Notes: generated by a model from the letters alone, not told the origin. 64,000 nt of DNA from JAGQPD01 sp020426865 (GCA_041399065.1 JAWKTN010000003.1:186001-250000), one strand, 5' to 3'; positions 52,296-61,456 are shown, numbered from the stretch's first letter. Made by a program: numbers and translations.

Positions 52296-54101
52296 TTATT
52301 TGATCGATGTCGCGGCATCAACGGCCTGCTCCGGGTCGGCAGCGGAACCGGGGTTGGGGGCGGTCGTCGACGCGCCGTTGCTGGGCGCGGTTTCGGCACC
52401 GGATTCTGATGACAGATTCAAGTCGTCGTCATTGGGCTGAGGAGCTTCAGCGGCCTGTTGCATCTCGCGCCATGGCTTTCCGTCGCGATAGCTCTGCAAC
52501 TCCTCCGACAATTGCCGCTTAACGTCGCCATCTTCCAGGTCGACGGCCTTCTGCGACCATTCGATGGCCGTGGAAAAATCACCTGTTTCGGCATAGGCGG
52601 CAGCGAGCGTGCTGAGCATATGCGGGGCATGGTATTGTGTTTCGTCGCAGGCGCGCTTGGCAAATTCGATGGCACGCTCTCCATTGCGCAAGTCGTCGAC
52701 CGGGGACGTGGCCAAGACCCATGCCAGATTATTTAATACGCTGCCATCCTTCGGATCCTCCGAAAGAACTTTTTCATAGTCGTTGATCGCTTGAGCGTGT
52801 TTGCCGACACTCAGCAGGACGTCGCCACGCCCTCGATAAGCGTCGGTGGGGACTCGCTGTGCATTGTCGATAATGTCGGAATAGACTTCGATCGCCTCCA
52901 TCGGTCGGTGTTGCAGCACGAGGTAACTGGCCAACTGCAACTTCAATTGTACGTTATCCGGATTCGCGTTCATCACGACCCGCAAGTCACGGATCGCATT
53001 GTTGAAGTGACCCATTCCGGCATGGATCAGGCTGCGCATCAAAAGCGCTTCGGGGAGTTCGGGTCGCAGTCGGAGGATGCGTTCGACGTCGGACATGGCA
53101 CTTTCCAATTTGCCATCGGAGCTGCGCAATTGTGCTCGCAAAATCAAAGCGTTCAAATCGCGACTGTTCAGATCCAAGGCCTTGTCGAGATCCTTGAGAG
53201 CATCCTCGGGGCGCTCCTGAACCGCGCGAATCCTGGCGCGAATCGTGTAAGAAGCACTCGATTGTGGATCAAGTTCAATCGCTTCGCCCAGCCTGGCAAT
53301 GGCCTCACCGTATTTCTCCTGGTTAGCCAGCGCTTGAGCCAATGCCTGCAAGGTATCGACGTCGCCATGGTTGGTCGCCAACAGGTGCAGAAAATCGTCA
53401 ATCGCCTGATCGGATCGACCGGCGGCCAGCTTGATTCGGCCACGCTCGCGCCAGGCCTCGAGATTTCGTTCGTCCGCCTCAATGGCTCGATCGTAGTTCG
53501 CTAACTTGGCATTCACTTCGTCAAGGTATTCCGCCTCGGTAACGAGCGCCTCGGACAGACGATCGGGATAGTTCCTCAATTCCTCCACGGCGACGGTGGC
53601 TGCCGTTTTGCCCGCACCCCGATCACCGCCCGGAAGGGCCGCTAGCTTGGCAAACAACAGGTTCGCCTCGCCATGTTTGCTGTCATATTCCAAGGCGTGC
53701 GTAAGATCCTGAACGGCCAAAGCCCGGAGCGTCGGAAAGTTGCGATCGAGCTCTCCAGCCAAAAGGTTCTGCGAATACCGCTCGGCCCGCTCGTAAAGCG
53801 CTGACGTAAGTAGTTGTCGAGCGAAATTGGCTTGCGTCTCTTCCAGTTGGTTGTCTAACGCGAACTCGCAAAGCGTGATCACCCGCTGCAAGTCCCGCAT
53901 GTTGCGCGCCGTTAGCTTCACGGTGATCGCTTGGTCCAGCGCTTTCAGCGCCTCGCTCTCCACGGCGTATAAAACGCTCGACGACAGACAACTCGCCACG
54001 AAGATGCAAGCCGCAAAAATGATCGCGCAGTGACGACCCCATTCGACCCTGGTAGTGTTCGCAGGCACACAGCCATGCACGCCAAGACGCTGCATACTCA
54101 T
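52296..54101 (-). CDS. Secreted TPR-repeat protein
   Basis: The 601-residue product has a signal peptide or anchor (AIIFAACIFVASCLSSSVLYA, about residues 26-46). From about 180 to 520 it is built of tetratricopeptide repeats, such as NYDRAIEADERNLEAWRERG, EAIARLGEAIELDPQSSASY and DALKDLDKALDLNSRDLNAL. The tail (about 545-601) is acidic and rich in Ala/Pro/Thr. TPR proteins of this kind act as periplasmic scaffolds; the partner is unknown. It lies upstream of the PCD gene on the same strand. I see no catalytic motif. Confidence 0.8.
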   Translation of the reverse strand: MSMQRLGVHGCVPANTTRVEWGRHCAIIFAACIFVASCLSSSVLYAVESEALKALDQAITVKLTARNMRDLQRVITLCEFALDNQLEETQANFARQLLTSALYERAERYSQNLLAGELDRNFPTLRALAVQDLTHALEYDSKHGEANLLFAKLAALPGGDRGAGKTAATVAVEELRNYPDRLSEALVTEAEYLDEVNAKLANYDRAIEADERNLEAWRERGRIKLAAGRSDQAIDDFLHLLATNHGDVDTLQALAQALANQEKYGEAIARLGEAIELDPQSSASYTIRARIRAVQERPEDALKDLDKALDLNSRDLNALILRAQLRSSDGKLESAMSDVERILRLRPELPEALLMRSLIHAGMGHFNNAIRDLRVVMNANPDNVQLKLQLASYLVLQHRPMEAIEVYSDIIDNAQRVPTDAYRGRGDVLLSVGKHAQAINDYEKVLSEDPKDGSVLNNLAWVLATSPVDDLRNGERAIEFAKRACDETQYHAPHMLSTLAAAYAETGDFSTAIEWSQKAVDLEDGDVKRQLSEELQSYRDGKPWREMQQAAEAPQPNDDDLNLSSESGAETAPSNGASTTAPNPGSAADPEQAVDAATSIK

Positions 54102-54255
54102 CGCAAGAGAATCCTCCCTGGAGGTAGTTTAGGTGGGACGGCGGGCGACACGGCCACCGCCGTTTTTCGGCCCAACCAACTTGTGAGATCGTCGTGAGGC
54201 CTCCGCGACACACCCTCTCACATGCCTACATTATGCCGAGACTTCGCGGGAAAAG

Positions 54256-55254
54256 CTACGCCTGCTCACATACTTTTTCACCTGCCGCCATCGAAACCGA
54301 CCATGCGCCCGACGGAGCGTCCCATGATTCCTGCCCCCTTTGGGCGGGACGCAAAAGATGCAGGGAAACCTCCAATGCGAGCAAGTCAGCTCGATTCATC
54401 ACGTGCCGAGCACTCCGGACTCCCAAATCGCGAATCACACCCGCCAACACACGCAAGTGGATCGTCAACCATCCCTCGCCATCCAACTTGGCCTGCCGAA
54501 TCTGTTGCACCAAGTCCCGAATATCCCGAGTCAGATTCCCAGCCCCCATGATGACGTAGGCCCGCAATAAGTCGCCATAATGGACCTCCAACTCGCGATG
54601 CCCCTCGCCGGCTCGCTGCACCTCGCGGCCAAATTCACTATTGTTCCCTCCCAACCCTTCGTACCCCCGACCATCTAACGTATCTAAAATCCGCTGCTGC
54701 TGCTGTAAAATACTCTCCGCCTCCTCACATTCACGCTGCTGCCGCTGGCGTTCCGCCCGCTGCATTCGATGGTTCTCGTCAATCAATTCACGCCGCTCCG
54801 TCGCCCGAGCTATCAGCCATAACAGCGTTCGCGTCGACGTGGTTCCCAACCCCACATATCCATCCGCCCCACACTCGAAACACAACGCTAGCATCTGACA
54901 CTCAGGTGCCTCACCCAAAACAATGATCGGCTGTTGTTCGTGACTGCTAGCACGCACCGCGTCCACCAACTCCAATGCGTCCAACTCGCCAGGATCGTGC
55001 GCCAAGAGTACGACGTCAAATACTTCGTCCCGCAAGCGAGCTAATCCTTCGACGACTCCGGTTGCTTCCTCCAAAAACACCCGAGTCGCGCTGTCGCTCG
55101 CCAGCGCGTCGGCCAGTCCGGATCCCACTCGCCGGCCACTGGTGATCAAGATCACACGCAATCGCGGCGGTAGGACCCCCCATGGAGTTGCCGGCAGTTT
55201 CGGATATTGTTCCACTGTGGAAGGACCTTGTGAGAATTCCGTCACGTTCCCCAT
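54256..55254 (-). CDS. Degenerate response-regulator receiver protein with helical C-terminus
   Basis: The 332-residue product starts at ATG 55254, directly behind GGTGGAG. Residues about 33-160 fold like a CheY receiver: LRVILITSGRRVGSGLADAL, FDVVLLAHDPGELDAL, QQPIIVLGEA, FECGADGYVG. At the position of the phospho-acceptor aspartate there is alanine (LLAHD instead of LLDxx), so normal phosphorylation is unlikely. A coiled-coil rich in Glu/Gln/Arg follows (about 165-215), then a helical domain with HYGDLLRAYVIMGAGNLTRD. I recognise no output domain. It may be a protein-protein interaction module. Confidence 0.65.
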   Translation of the reverse strand: MGNVTEFSQGPSTVEQYPKLPATPWGVLPPRLRVILITSGRRVGSGLADALASDSATRVFLEEATGVVEGLARLRDEVFDVVLLAHDPGELDALELVDAVRASSHEQQPIIVLGEAPECQMLALCFECGADGYVGLGTTSTRTLLWLIARATERRELIDENHRMQRAERQRQQRECEEAESILQQQQRILDTLDGRGYEGLGGNNSEFGREVQRAGEGHRELEVHYGDLLRAYVIMGAGNLTRDIRDLVQQIRQAKLDGEGWLTIHLRVLAGVIRDLGVRSARHVMNRADLLALEVSLHLLRPAQRGQESWDAPSGAWSVSMAAGEKVCEQA

Positions 55255-55371
55255 CTCCACCAATATGTCTAGCAAAAAAAAATCAAAACGCAGAATACTT
55301 GTAGCTAACTACGCCGCGGCGGTCAATGTCGACGCGGTTGAGCCGAACCGACCAACATGCGAGGAAGACAG

Positions 55372-56556
55372 ATGCGAATTGCCTATTTCGATTGTGCTAG
55401 CGGCATCGCCGGCGATATGACTTTGGGTGCGATGGTGGATGCGGGTGCCAGCATGGAAGCCATCCAAGCGGGGATTGATTCGTTAGGGCTGCCCAGCTGT
55501 CGATTGGAGAGTGAGACGGTAATGCGGAAAGGATTTCGGGCAACCAAGGTCCATGTCCGGCACGAACCGGAACATGCCCATCGGCACTTGCACCATATCA
55601 CGGACATGATCACCGCCAGTGCGCTCGAATCGGCGGCGAAGGAGATGGCGATTGCGATCTTCACGCGGTTGGCGGAGGCAGAGGCGAAGGTCCACGGCAC
55701 AACATTGCGCAAGGTACATTTTCATGAAGTGGGCGCGGTCGATTCGATTGCGGACATTGTTGGGGTCTCGATCGGCTGGCATTTATTGGGGATTGACCGG
55801 CTCCATTGTTCGCCGATCCCGACGGGTTCAGGATTCATTCAAATCGCACATGGAAGAACGAGCGTACCGGCCCCGGCGACGGCGGAATTGTTGCGCGGGA
55901 TTCCGCTGGCCGATTCAACGGTGGAAGCGGAGTTAACGACACCGACGGGTGCCGCGATCGTAGCGACATTGGCGCAGGCCTTTGGCCCGGTCCCGCCCAT
56001 GACCATCGAGCACATTGGCTATGGAGCTGGAGATAAGGATTTTCCGACACAAGCGAACCTCATGCGGTTATTGATCGGAAACCTAGGCGCATCAACACCT
56101 GCGGCGGGGCAGGGCGAGATATTGGTGCTGGAAACGAATTTGGACGACACCACGGGGGAGGTGATTGGCCACTGTGTGTCGCAGTTGATGACCGCTGGCG
56201 CGTTGGACGTCTACCTGACGCCGATCCAGATGAAGAAGAACCGACCGGCCGTGACAGTGACAGTCTTGTGCCTTTCTGACAAGCAGCAGCAACTGGAGTC
56301 GATTCTCTTTCGCGAGACGACGACGTTGGGCATCCGGCGCTGGACAGCACAGCGCACAACATTGCAGCGCGAGGACACCACGGTCGAAACACCGTGGGGT
56401 ACCGTGGCGGGAAAAGTAGCGACACTTCCCGGCGGGGCGCGGCGATTCTCACCTGAATTCGACGCCTGCCAGCAACTTGCCCAGTCCCATCAACTGCCGA
56501 TCGGCCAGGTGATGGACGCCGCGCGACATGCGTATGCTAACAACAACAACCCTTGA
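55372..56556 (+). CDS. larC: LarC-family nickel-pincer cofactor (DUF111) protein
   Basis: The 394-residue product starts at ATG 55372 behind AGGAAG. It opens with MRIAYFDCASGIAGDMTLGA, the LarC hallmark, then a histidine-rich stretch (HEPEHAHRHLHHI) suited to nickel binding, VHFHEVGAVDSIADIVG, GFIQIAHGRTSVPAPATAEL, LTTPTGAAIVATL and the C-terminal domain from about 245 (ETNLDDTTGEVIGHCV). LarC inserts nickel into pyridinium-3,5-bisthiocarboxylate mononucleotide, the cofactor of lactate racemase and related enzymes. No larA, larB or larE is present in this window. It is divergent from the degenerate receiver gene. Confidence 0.92.
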   Translation: MRIAYFDCASGIAGDMTLGAMVDAGASMEAIQAGIDSLGLPSCRLESETVMRKGFRATKVHVRHEPEHAHRHLHHITDMITASALESAAKEMAIAIFTRLAEAEAKVHGTTLRKVHFHEVGAVDSIADIVGVSIGWHLLGIDRLHCSPIPTGSGFIQIAHGRTSVPAPATAELLRGIPLADSTVEAELTTPTGAAIVATLAQAFGPVPPMTIEHIGYGAGDKDFPTQANLMRLLIGNLGASTPAAGQGEILVLETNLDDTTGEVIGHCVSQLMTAGALDVYLTPIQMKKNRPAVTVTVLCLSDKQQQLESILFRETTTLGIRRWTAQRTTLQREDTTVETPWGTVAGKVATLPGGARRFSPEFDACQQLAQSHQLPIGQVMDAARHAYANNNNP

Positions 56557-56599
56557 GGTCCTGACGATGAGACACATCAAAGCCATGGCAATCGCGCCG

Positions 56600-57781
56600 T
56601 CACGGTGCATCGACATCCCATTCCCCAAGCGTCAGCGTGATAACTTTTTTCTCTCCCGCCCGCAATACAGTCAAGGACGTTTCTTTACCCGGCGAGTCAA
56701 CACCGATCAACTGTCTCAGCTGGTCAAACGAATTGATCGGCACACCACCGTACTCCACAATGATGTCACCTGTTTCAACACCGGCTTTTTCCGCGGCAGT
56801 CTCAGCCTGCACGCTCGTAACGTCGCAGCGACCCGGGATATTCTGGCAACTAACGCCCAACAGCGCACCGCCGGAGTGAAACCGCAATTCGCCGAATGTC
56901 AGACCATTGGCCAACCGCGCAGCTCCGTCGTCCGTTACCTTGGTCCCAAATAGCCACATCGTATGCGCTCCTGTTAACGTCGCCAACACGTCGATCGAAG
57001 TGTCGGTTATCGCCGTATAGCGCACATCCACAACCTGCAAGCTTCTCATGTTGCGCAGTGCCGCAATCCCGGCATCAGAGACGTTCGTACGATGCAAACG
57101 AATGGCGCTTAGATGCTGAAACGTGGTGAACTGCTGCAGAAATGCGTTGTTGATCTTGTCGCCACTAGCGACTATTGCCTCGACGTTTCGAAGCCAACGG
57201 AGGTGGCGAAAATCGGCATCGGTTCCGGTCCAGTCTTGATCGAATTTGACGGTCCGCCAGGCCGGAGCATACAGACTGTTAGTATTCGCCTGCCAACGCC
57301 CATCGATTACCTTCGCGCCCACGGCCTGAAGTGCCGCCAAGGCAGTCTGCTCACGACTGGCGGCAACGTCGTCCAACGCATCGCGCGCACGTCGACGAAC
57401 CAACGCGATGTCACTCTTGGCCAACGTCAATATCGCCCCAAATGCTGTTTCGGATACCGATTCATCCGGAACATCGGCCAAATGATGCAATACAATCAGA
57501 CCGCGCACCAACGACTCAAGACTCGCTTGTTGCAGGCGACTCCCCAATTGTTCCGCCGCCGGTTTGCCTGCCAGTATCAAGCGTTCGGTAGCCTGATCGC
57601 GCGCCGCAAACGAATTAGAATCCAAGTCATCAATCCAGCTCGCCACCTGTTCCGCGGTCGCCACTCTCTCTTGTTCCGTGGCAGGACCATCGTCGGCAAT
57701 CGCCACGTCGGCAGACGGCCCTGTCGCACACAGCACCAGGCCGCAAGCAATCACCCACAAAATCCCTAACTCCTTGCACAT
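56600..57781 (-). CDS. Secreted protein with HEAT/LRR-like repeats and PDZ domain
   Basis: The 393-residue product has a signal peptide (GILWVIACGLVLCATGPSA). A helical HEAT-like region (about 45-155) is followed by LRR-like strands (about 195-290), for example LSAIRLHRTNVSDAGIAALR and LQVVDVRYTAITDTSIDVLA, and a C-terminal PDZ domain (about 310-385) with AAEKAGVETGDIIVEYGGVP and SFDQLRQLIGVDSPGKETSL. The combination is common in planctomycete periplasmic proteins and suggests a peptide-binding or scaffold role. No protease catalytic residues are present. It converges with larC, with 43 bases between the stops. Confidence 0.8.
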   Translation of the reverse strand: MCKELGILWVIACGLVLCATGPSADVAIADDGPATEQERVATAEQVASWIDDLDSNSFAARDQATERLILAGKPAAEQLGSRLQQASLESLVRGLIVLHHLADVPDESVSETAFGAILTLAKSDIALVRRRARDALDDVAASREQTALAALQAVGAKVIDGRWQANTNSLYAPAWRTVKFDQDWTGTDADFRHLRWLRNVEAIVASGDKINNAFLQQFTTFQHLSAIRLHRTNVSDAGIAALRNMRSLQVVDVRYTAITDTSIDVLATLTGAHTMWLFGTKVTDDGAARLANGLTFGELRFHSGGALLGVSCQNIPGRCDVTSVQAETAAEKAGVETGDIIVEYGGVPINSFDQLRQLIGVDSPGKETSLTVLRAGEKKVITLTLGEWDVDAP

Positions 57782-57821
57782 CTGACTTACGTCCTCTATC
57801 GTCCGAAGAACACAAAGTTAC

Positions 57822-57852
57822 ACGGCTGTACCGGCGGCTGTACCGGCCGTCC
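57822..57852. repeat. Compound palindrome related to the CGGCTGTCCCAGCCG element
   Basis: ACGGCTGTACCGGCGGCTGT is followed by ACCGGCCGT. GGCTGTACCGG occurs twice in overlap, and the outer ends ACGGC and GCCGT are complementary. It lies between divergent genes. Confidence 0.5.
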
Positions 57853-57911
57853 TCCCGCAACACGCCAAGCCCAAATCGACCAGCTGGGACCAATGGCTAA
57901 CACTGAATTGT

Positions 57912-58793
57912 ATGCAAAATTTCGGTGAATATGAACTGATCGATTTCGGGAATGGCCGAAAACTGGAACGTTTTGGTCCTTGGATCCTTGATCGCCCCAG
58001 CCCAGCGGCTGGCCACGCGGCGCCCACGCTGCCCGCCGACAGTTGGAAAGAAGCCGCGGCCCGCTATGTTCGCAACCGAACTTCATCGGAATCTGGAAAG
58101 TGGACGCTGCATCAATCGTTGCCTGCCGCCTGGAACGTGCCATTCGCGATCCCAAAGGTCCCGCCGATCACCCTGCAGCTGAAAACTACCGAATTTGGAC
58201 ATCTTGGGCTCTTTCCAGAACAACAGACGAATTGGCCTTGGATCGCCCAACAGATCCGTTCCATAAACCAACTCGCACCGCTGAAGATCTTGAATCTCTT
58301 TGCCTATACCGGTGGCAGCACGCTCGCGGCCGCCGCAGCCGGCGCCCATGTCGTTCATGTCGACGCCGCCAAAAACGTCGTCCAGTGGGCTCGTCACAAC
58401 GCGCAACTGAGCGGACTGGAGCACCTGCCGATTCGTTGGATTGCCGAGGATGCAAGAAAATTCGTGCAGCGCGAACTCAATCGTGGCAATCAATACGACG
58501 CCATCATCCTCGACCCACCGACGTACGGGCACGGACCGCGAGGGACCGTGTGGCAAGTCCAACGAGATCTGTTTCCACTGCTGAAGGACTGCGGCCAACT
58601 ACTGAAGGACCGCTGCCGTTTCTTTCTGCTCACCTGCCACAGCCCAGGCATTAGTACCTCAGACATGTCAGCAATGATCTCCGATGCCATCGTCGGACAT
58701 TGCGGCAGTCCTCCACGAACCATGCGGCTGCAACTGACGACCCTCGACCAACGCCGATTGGACGCCGGCGTCGCTGCCCGCTGGCCATACTGA
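57912..58793 (+). CDS. Class I SAM-dependent methyltransferase, RlmI/RlmK-like
   Basis: The 293-residue product opens YELIDFGNGRKLERFGPWIL, like a short N-terminal region. The methyltransferase core has NLFAYTGGSTLAAAAAGAHV as motif I for SAM, HVDAAKNVVQWARHNAQLSG as motif II, and AIILDPPTYGHGPRGTVWQV as motif IV, the DPP(T)Y form found in 23S rRNA cytosine/guanine methyltransferases of the RlmI/RlmK group. The PUA domain of RlmI is missing, and the protein is shorter than the roughly 395-residue RlmI. An rRNA target is therefore likely but not certain. It is divergent from the PDZ protein gene. Confidence 0.8.
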   Translation: MQNFGEYELIDFGNGRKLERFGPWILDRPSPAAGHAAPTLPADSWKEAAARYVRNRTSSESGKWTLHQSLPAAWNVPFAIPKVPPITLQLKTTEFGHLGLFPEQQTNWPWIAQQIRSINQLAPLKILNLFAYTGGSTLAAAAAGAHVVHVDAAKNVVQWARHNAQLSGLEHLPIRWIAEDARKFVQRELNRGNQYDAIILDPPTYGHGPRGTVWQVQRDLFPLLKDCGQLLKDRCRFFLLTCHSPGISTSDMSAMISDAIVGHCGSPPRTMRLQLTTLDQRRLDAGVAARWPY

Positions 58794-58810
58794 TTGCCAT
58801 GCCTATGCGA

Positions 58811-59422
58811 CTAAGCTGCCTTACCGCGCGCCTGAGGCGAATTGTAAAGATACGGATTCAACTGCGGATCGTTGTACATCTTCATTTGACGGTACGTCTT
58901 GTGAAGCTTGCACCCAGCGTAAATGTCGCCTAATAGCTGCGCAAGACATTGCGATAAATCCTCCCGCTGTACTTGCGCTACCTGCAACTTCCTTTCCACC
59001 GACGCAATCAACTCGGGCGATGCGTCGGTTCGTTCCGCTTGTTCGTGCAAGTGGTACGTGCGAAGCGCGAGGATCGACAGCCGATCAATGATGCTCCCTG
59101 GCGTCTCAGAATTCATCATCGCGCCGACAGCCGCCGAGATTCGCCGCTCCAACAAATCTCCAACTATCCATTCGTCGATCTTCTCAATCCAATCGTTTCG
59201 CTGTTGATTGAGCCGATCGATCGAACGCTTCACCCGTGCAATTTCCGCATCACTGACATCCAGGCTGCGAGCGATATCCTCTTCGTGCCACAACAAAAAG
59301 TTGAACGCGTGCTGCTGGCAAACCAGCCCCTCCACGCCGCCATATGCCTGTTCGACCGGCGACTCGTGCCACCGTACCACGGTCTGCTCGTGAAGCTTCA
59401 AAATGCTAGCAACGTTCATCAT
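58811..59422 (-). CDS. DUF4254 family protein
   Basis: The 203-residue product from ATG 59422 (alternatives at 59449 and 59419) is mostly helical. Recognisable segments are GGVEGLVCQQHAFNFLLWHE, EIARVKRSIDRLNQQRNDWI, and LRTYHLHEQAERTDASPELI. The HxxNxxLWHxED core and the later YHLHEQ match DUF4254, whose function is not known. Genes of the family often lie near lipopolysaccharide or glycan biosynthesis genes. It is convergent with the methyltransferase gene, with 17 bases between stops. Confidence 0.75.
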   Translation of the reverse strand: MMNVASILKLHEQTVVRWHESPVEQAYGGVEGLVCQQHAFNFLLWHEEDIARSLDVSDAEIARVKRSIDRLNQQRNDWIEKIDEWIVGDLLERRISAAVGAMMNSETPGSIIDRLSILALRTYHLHEQAERTDASPELIASVERKLQVAQVQREDLSQCLAQLLGDIYAGCKLHKTYRQMKMYNDPQLNPYLYNSPQARGKAA

Positions 59423-59634
59423 GCGTCCATCCTTGTCAGCAATTCCCATCCTTGACCCAACGATTCCGGGCGGCGGATTCTAAACAATAACCGTTAGGTC
59501 GGCCAACCCAAAAATTCTTCCCCTCGGTCCATGACTCCGACCCCCACAGTGCTGGCCCAATCCCTAGCATCCTGTTCCGGCGCCTCAGACTCGCCGCATC
59601 CCCTTGACTGGGCAAACTGCAGCAGCTGTGCAAC

Positions 59635-59664
59635 CCATGGTAACTGCCGCCATGGTAACTGCCG
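59635..59664. repeat. 2 x 15-bp tandem repeat
   Basis: CCATGGTAACTGCCG occurs twice in direct succession (59635-59649 and 59650-59664). Confidence 0.9.
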
Positions 59665-59718
59665 CCAGCCTAGAAGAAGCAACCTTGCCTACTCGCACCA
59701 CATTACGCAAACAAGTAG

Positions 59719-59792
59719 GGCGTCTGGATTTTGTCTGTTTGATTAAGATTTTGATGCGATGGCCGTGGATTTTGGCGTCTGGATTTTGTCTG
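59719..59792. repeat. 19-bp direct repeat
   Basis: GGCGTCTGGATTTTGTCTG occurs at 59719-59737 and again at 59774-59792. Confidence 0.9.
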
Positions 59793-59883
59793 GCGTCAAT
59801 ACTCACAAACTCGCGGCTATTGCCAACGCGCCATGCCGTCTTTGTGTCGGCTCTTCGGGCCTGGGATGCGCGGGGGCACGTCA

Positions 59884-60033
59884 CCGGTGGCTGCGCCACC
59901 GGCAGAGGTTGTTGTGGCCCTCCGGGCCAACGGCCTGGAAGGCCTTTGGATCGATCGAACGAACGTCACCTCGAACTGGCCGTCTTCAGGGCCGAAGGCC
60001 CGACGCAACCCCTGCCGGGCCCGGAGGGCCCGG
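59884..60033. repeat. Run of GC-rich palindromes
   Basis: CCGGTGGC-TGC-GCCACCGG (59884-59902), GGCCC-TCC-GGGCC (59916-59928), GGGCC-GAA-GGCCC (59989-60001) and CGGGCCCGGAGGGCCCGG (about 60016-60033) follow one another, with further GGCC/GGCC pairs between them. This resembles a cluster of REP-like hairpins. Confidence 0.65.
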
Positions 60034-60068
60034 TTTCCGCCGCCCCGCAAAAAACCACAAAAAAACCC

Positions 60069-60175
60069 AAAAAAACCAGACGCGCTGCTCGACCTGGCAA
60101 GCATGGTAAACTCGGCAATGTCAAAAAAACCAGACGCGCTGCTCGACCTGGCAAGCATGGTAAACTCGGCAATGT
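60069..60175. repeat. 2-copy 54-bp tandem repeat
   Basis: A unit starting CCAGACGCGCTGCTCGACCT is repeated with a period of 54 bases (unit starts at 60076 and 60130), and each copy is preceded by a run of seven A. The second copy runs on into the dispersed element. Confidence 0.9.
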
Positions 60176-60213
60176 TGCCAAGGCCGGTCCTAGCAGGTCT
60201 ACACAATCTAGCC
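60157..60213 (-). repeat. Dispersed element, copy 2 (first copy at 13856-13912)
   Basis: Read on the minus strand it starts GGCTAGATTGTGTAGACCTG and ends GAGTTTACCATG. It matches the plus strand of 13856-13912 at most positions with no large gap. Confidence 0.6.
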
Positions 60214-60405
60214 ACTCCACTCTTCGCAACTGGCCTGGATTGCCGTTCATCAATTCGCGGCAGGACCCGGTTGTTCACAAGTTGTCAACCCCCGGGAGAC
60301 CATTTCTCGACGAACGAGGACGTGCCGTGAATGTGAACTTGGTATGATAGTGTCGTCCGATTCGCCGTAATTCGGCCCACTGTCGTCAAATGGATTCGAT
60401 ATCGC

Positions 60406-61431
60406 ATGCTGCAATTTCACCGGAAAACCGTCATCGTAGCGTCGATCGTTTTAGTAATGATCGCCGCGATCGTCTATGTGATCGTGGCCAATAACAACAG
60501 CGGTCAGGCGCAAATTCGTTCGCCCCAGAGCCGGTTGACGCTCGATCAGATACCGCTTGATGGCGAGCGCGCCTACCAGATGCTACATCGGCTATGCGAG
60601 CTCGGCCCCCGCTACAGTGGGTCCACAGGTATGCTCAAGCAACAAGAAATGCTGAAATCTCATTTTGAACAACAAGGGGCGACCGTTACCATGCAGCCGT
60701 TTCGCATCCGCCATCCTGAGACGGGTGAGGCGGTTGAGATGGCCAATCTGGTCGCTCAATGGAACCCTGAGCGAACCAAACGCTTGCTGCTCTGCGCCCA
60801 TTACGACACGCGACCGTATCCCGACCGAGATCCAAACCCGCAACTTCGGCGAGGGGTCTTTGTGGGCGCCAATGACGGAGCCAGCGGCACGGCATTGTTG
60901 GCCGAATTGGCCTATCACATCCCCAAGATTGACAGTCCGTACGGGATCGACATCGTATTGTTTGACGGCGAAGAGTTCATCTTCGATGACCGACGCGACA
61001 CGTACTTTCTCGGCTCGGAGTATTTTGCCCGCCAATATGCACAGAATCCACCTGCGCATCGATACGAATGGGGGGTGTTGCTCGATATGGTGGGGGATGC
61101 TCAGCTGGAAATCTACCAAGAGAAATACAGTATGTCCTGGCCCAAGACGCGGTTGTTGGTCCAGCGGATTTGGAAGACGGCAGATCGTCTGGGAGTCAAG
61201 GAGTTCATCCCCCGTCGTCGGTACGAAATCCGCGACGACCATTTGCCCTTGAACACGACGGCACACATTCCGACTTGTGACATCATCGATTTCGGTTATC
61301 CTCAGGACTCGAGCTTTGACCGTGGCAAGTCGTATTGGCATACGACACAGGACACGCCCGACAAATGTTCGGCCCTGTCGCTCGCCAAAGTCGGATGGGT
61401 CGTCTTGGAATGGTTGCGGACCGAAAAGTAG
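60406..61431 (+). CDS. M28-family zinc peptidase / glutaminyl-peptide cyclotransferase-like protein
   Basis: The 341-residue product has an N-terminal transmembrane or signal segment (VIVASIVLVMIAAIVYVIVA) and a single M28-type domain. Zinc ligands and catalytic residues are in the expected order: LLLCAHYDTRPYPDRDPN with His and Asp, VGANDGASGTALLAEL, VLFDGEEFIFDD with the general base and a ligand Glu, LLDMVGDAQ, and YWHTTQDTPD with the last His. The DxD-rich DGEEF and the overall length fit bacterial glutaminyl cyclases, which form N-terminal pyroglutamate, better than aminopeptidases. It is exported or anchored and faces the periplasm. Confidence 0.85.
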   Translation: MLQFHRKTVIVASIVLVMIAAIVYVIVANNNSGQAQIRSPQSRLTLDQIPLDGERAYQMLHRLCELGPRYSGSTGMLKQQEMLKSHFEQQGATVTMQPFRIRHPETGEAVEMANLVAQWNPERTKRLLLCAHYDTRPYPDRDPNPQLRRGVFVGANDGASGTALLAELAYHIPKIDSPYGIDIVLFDGEEFIFDDRRDTYFLGSEYFARQYAQNPPAHRYEWGVLLDMVGDAQLEIYQEKYSMSWPKTRLLVQRIWKTADRLGVKEFIPRRRYEIRDDHLPLNTTAHIPTCDIIDFGYPQDSSFDRGKSYWHTTQDTPDKCSALSLAKVGWVVLEWLRTEK

Positions 61432-61456
61432 CGAGGACTAACAGAAACAGGTTTTC

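Larger units (their letters stand above)
59423..60405. other. Long non-coding spacer with tandem repeats and GC-rich palindromes
   Basis: This 983-base region has no conserved gene. It contains in order a 2 x 15-bp tandem repeat, a 19-bp direct repeat, a run of five or so GC-rich palindromes (about 59884-60033), a 54-bp tandem repeat and the second copy of the dispersed element. A plus-strand frame of 247 codons crosses it, but its composition (runs of Arg, Gly, Pro, Lys dictated by the repeats) argues against a real protein. It could encode a structured RNA. Confidence 0.55.

Noticed and set aside
59884..60175. Possible CRISPR array
   Set aside because: The repeats are only two copies, adjacent or of unequal type, without regular unique spacers, and no cas gene is present.
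59604..60347. 247-codon plus-strand frame
   Set aside because: Its sequence is dictated by tandem repeats and GC palindromes (Arg/Gly/Pro/Lys runs), and repeat periods of 15 and 54 keep frames open by chance.
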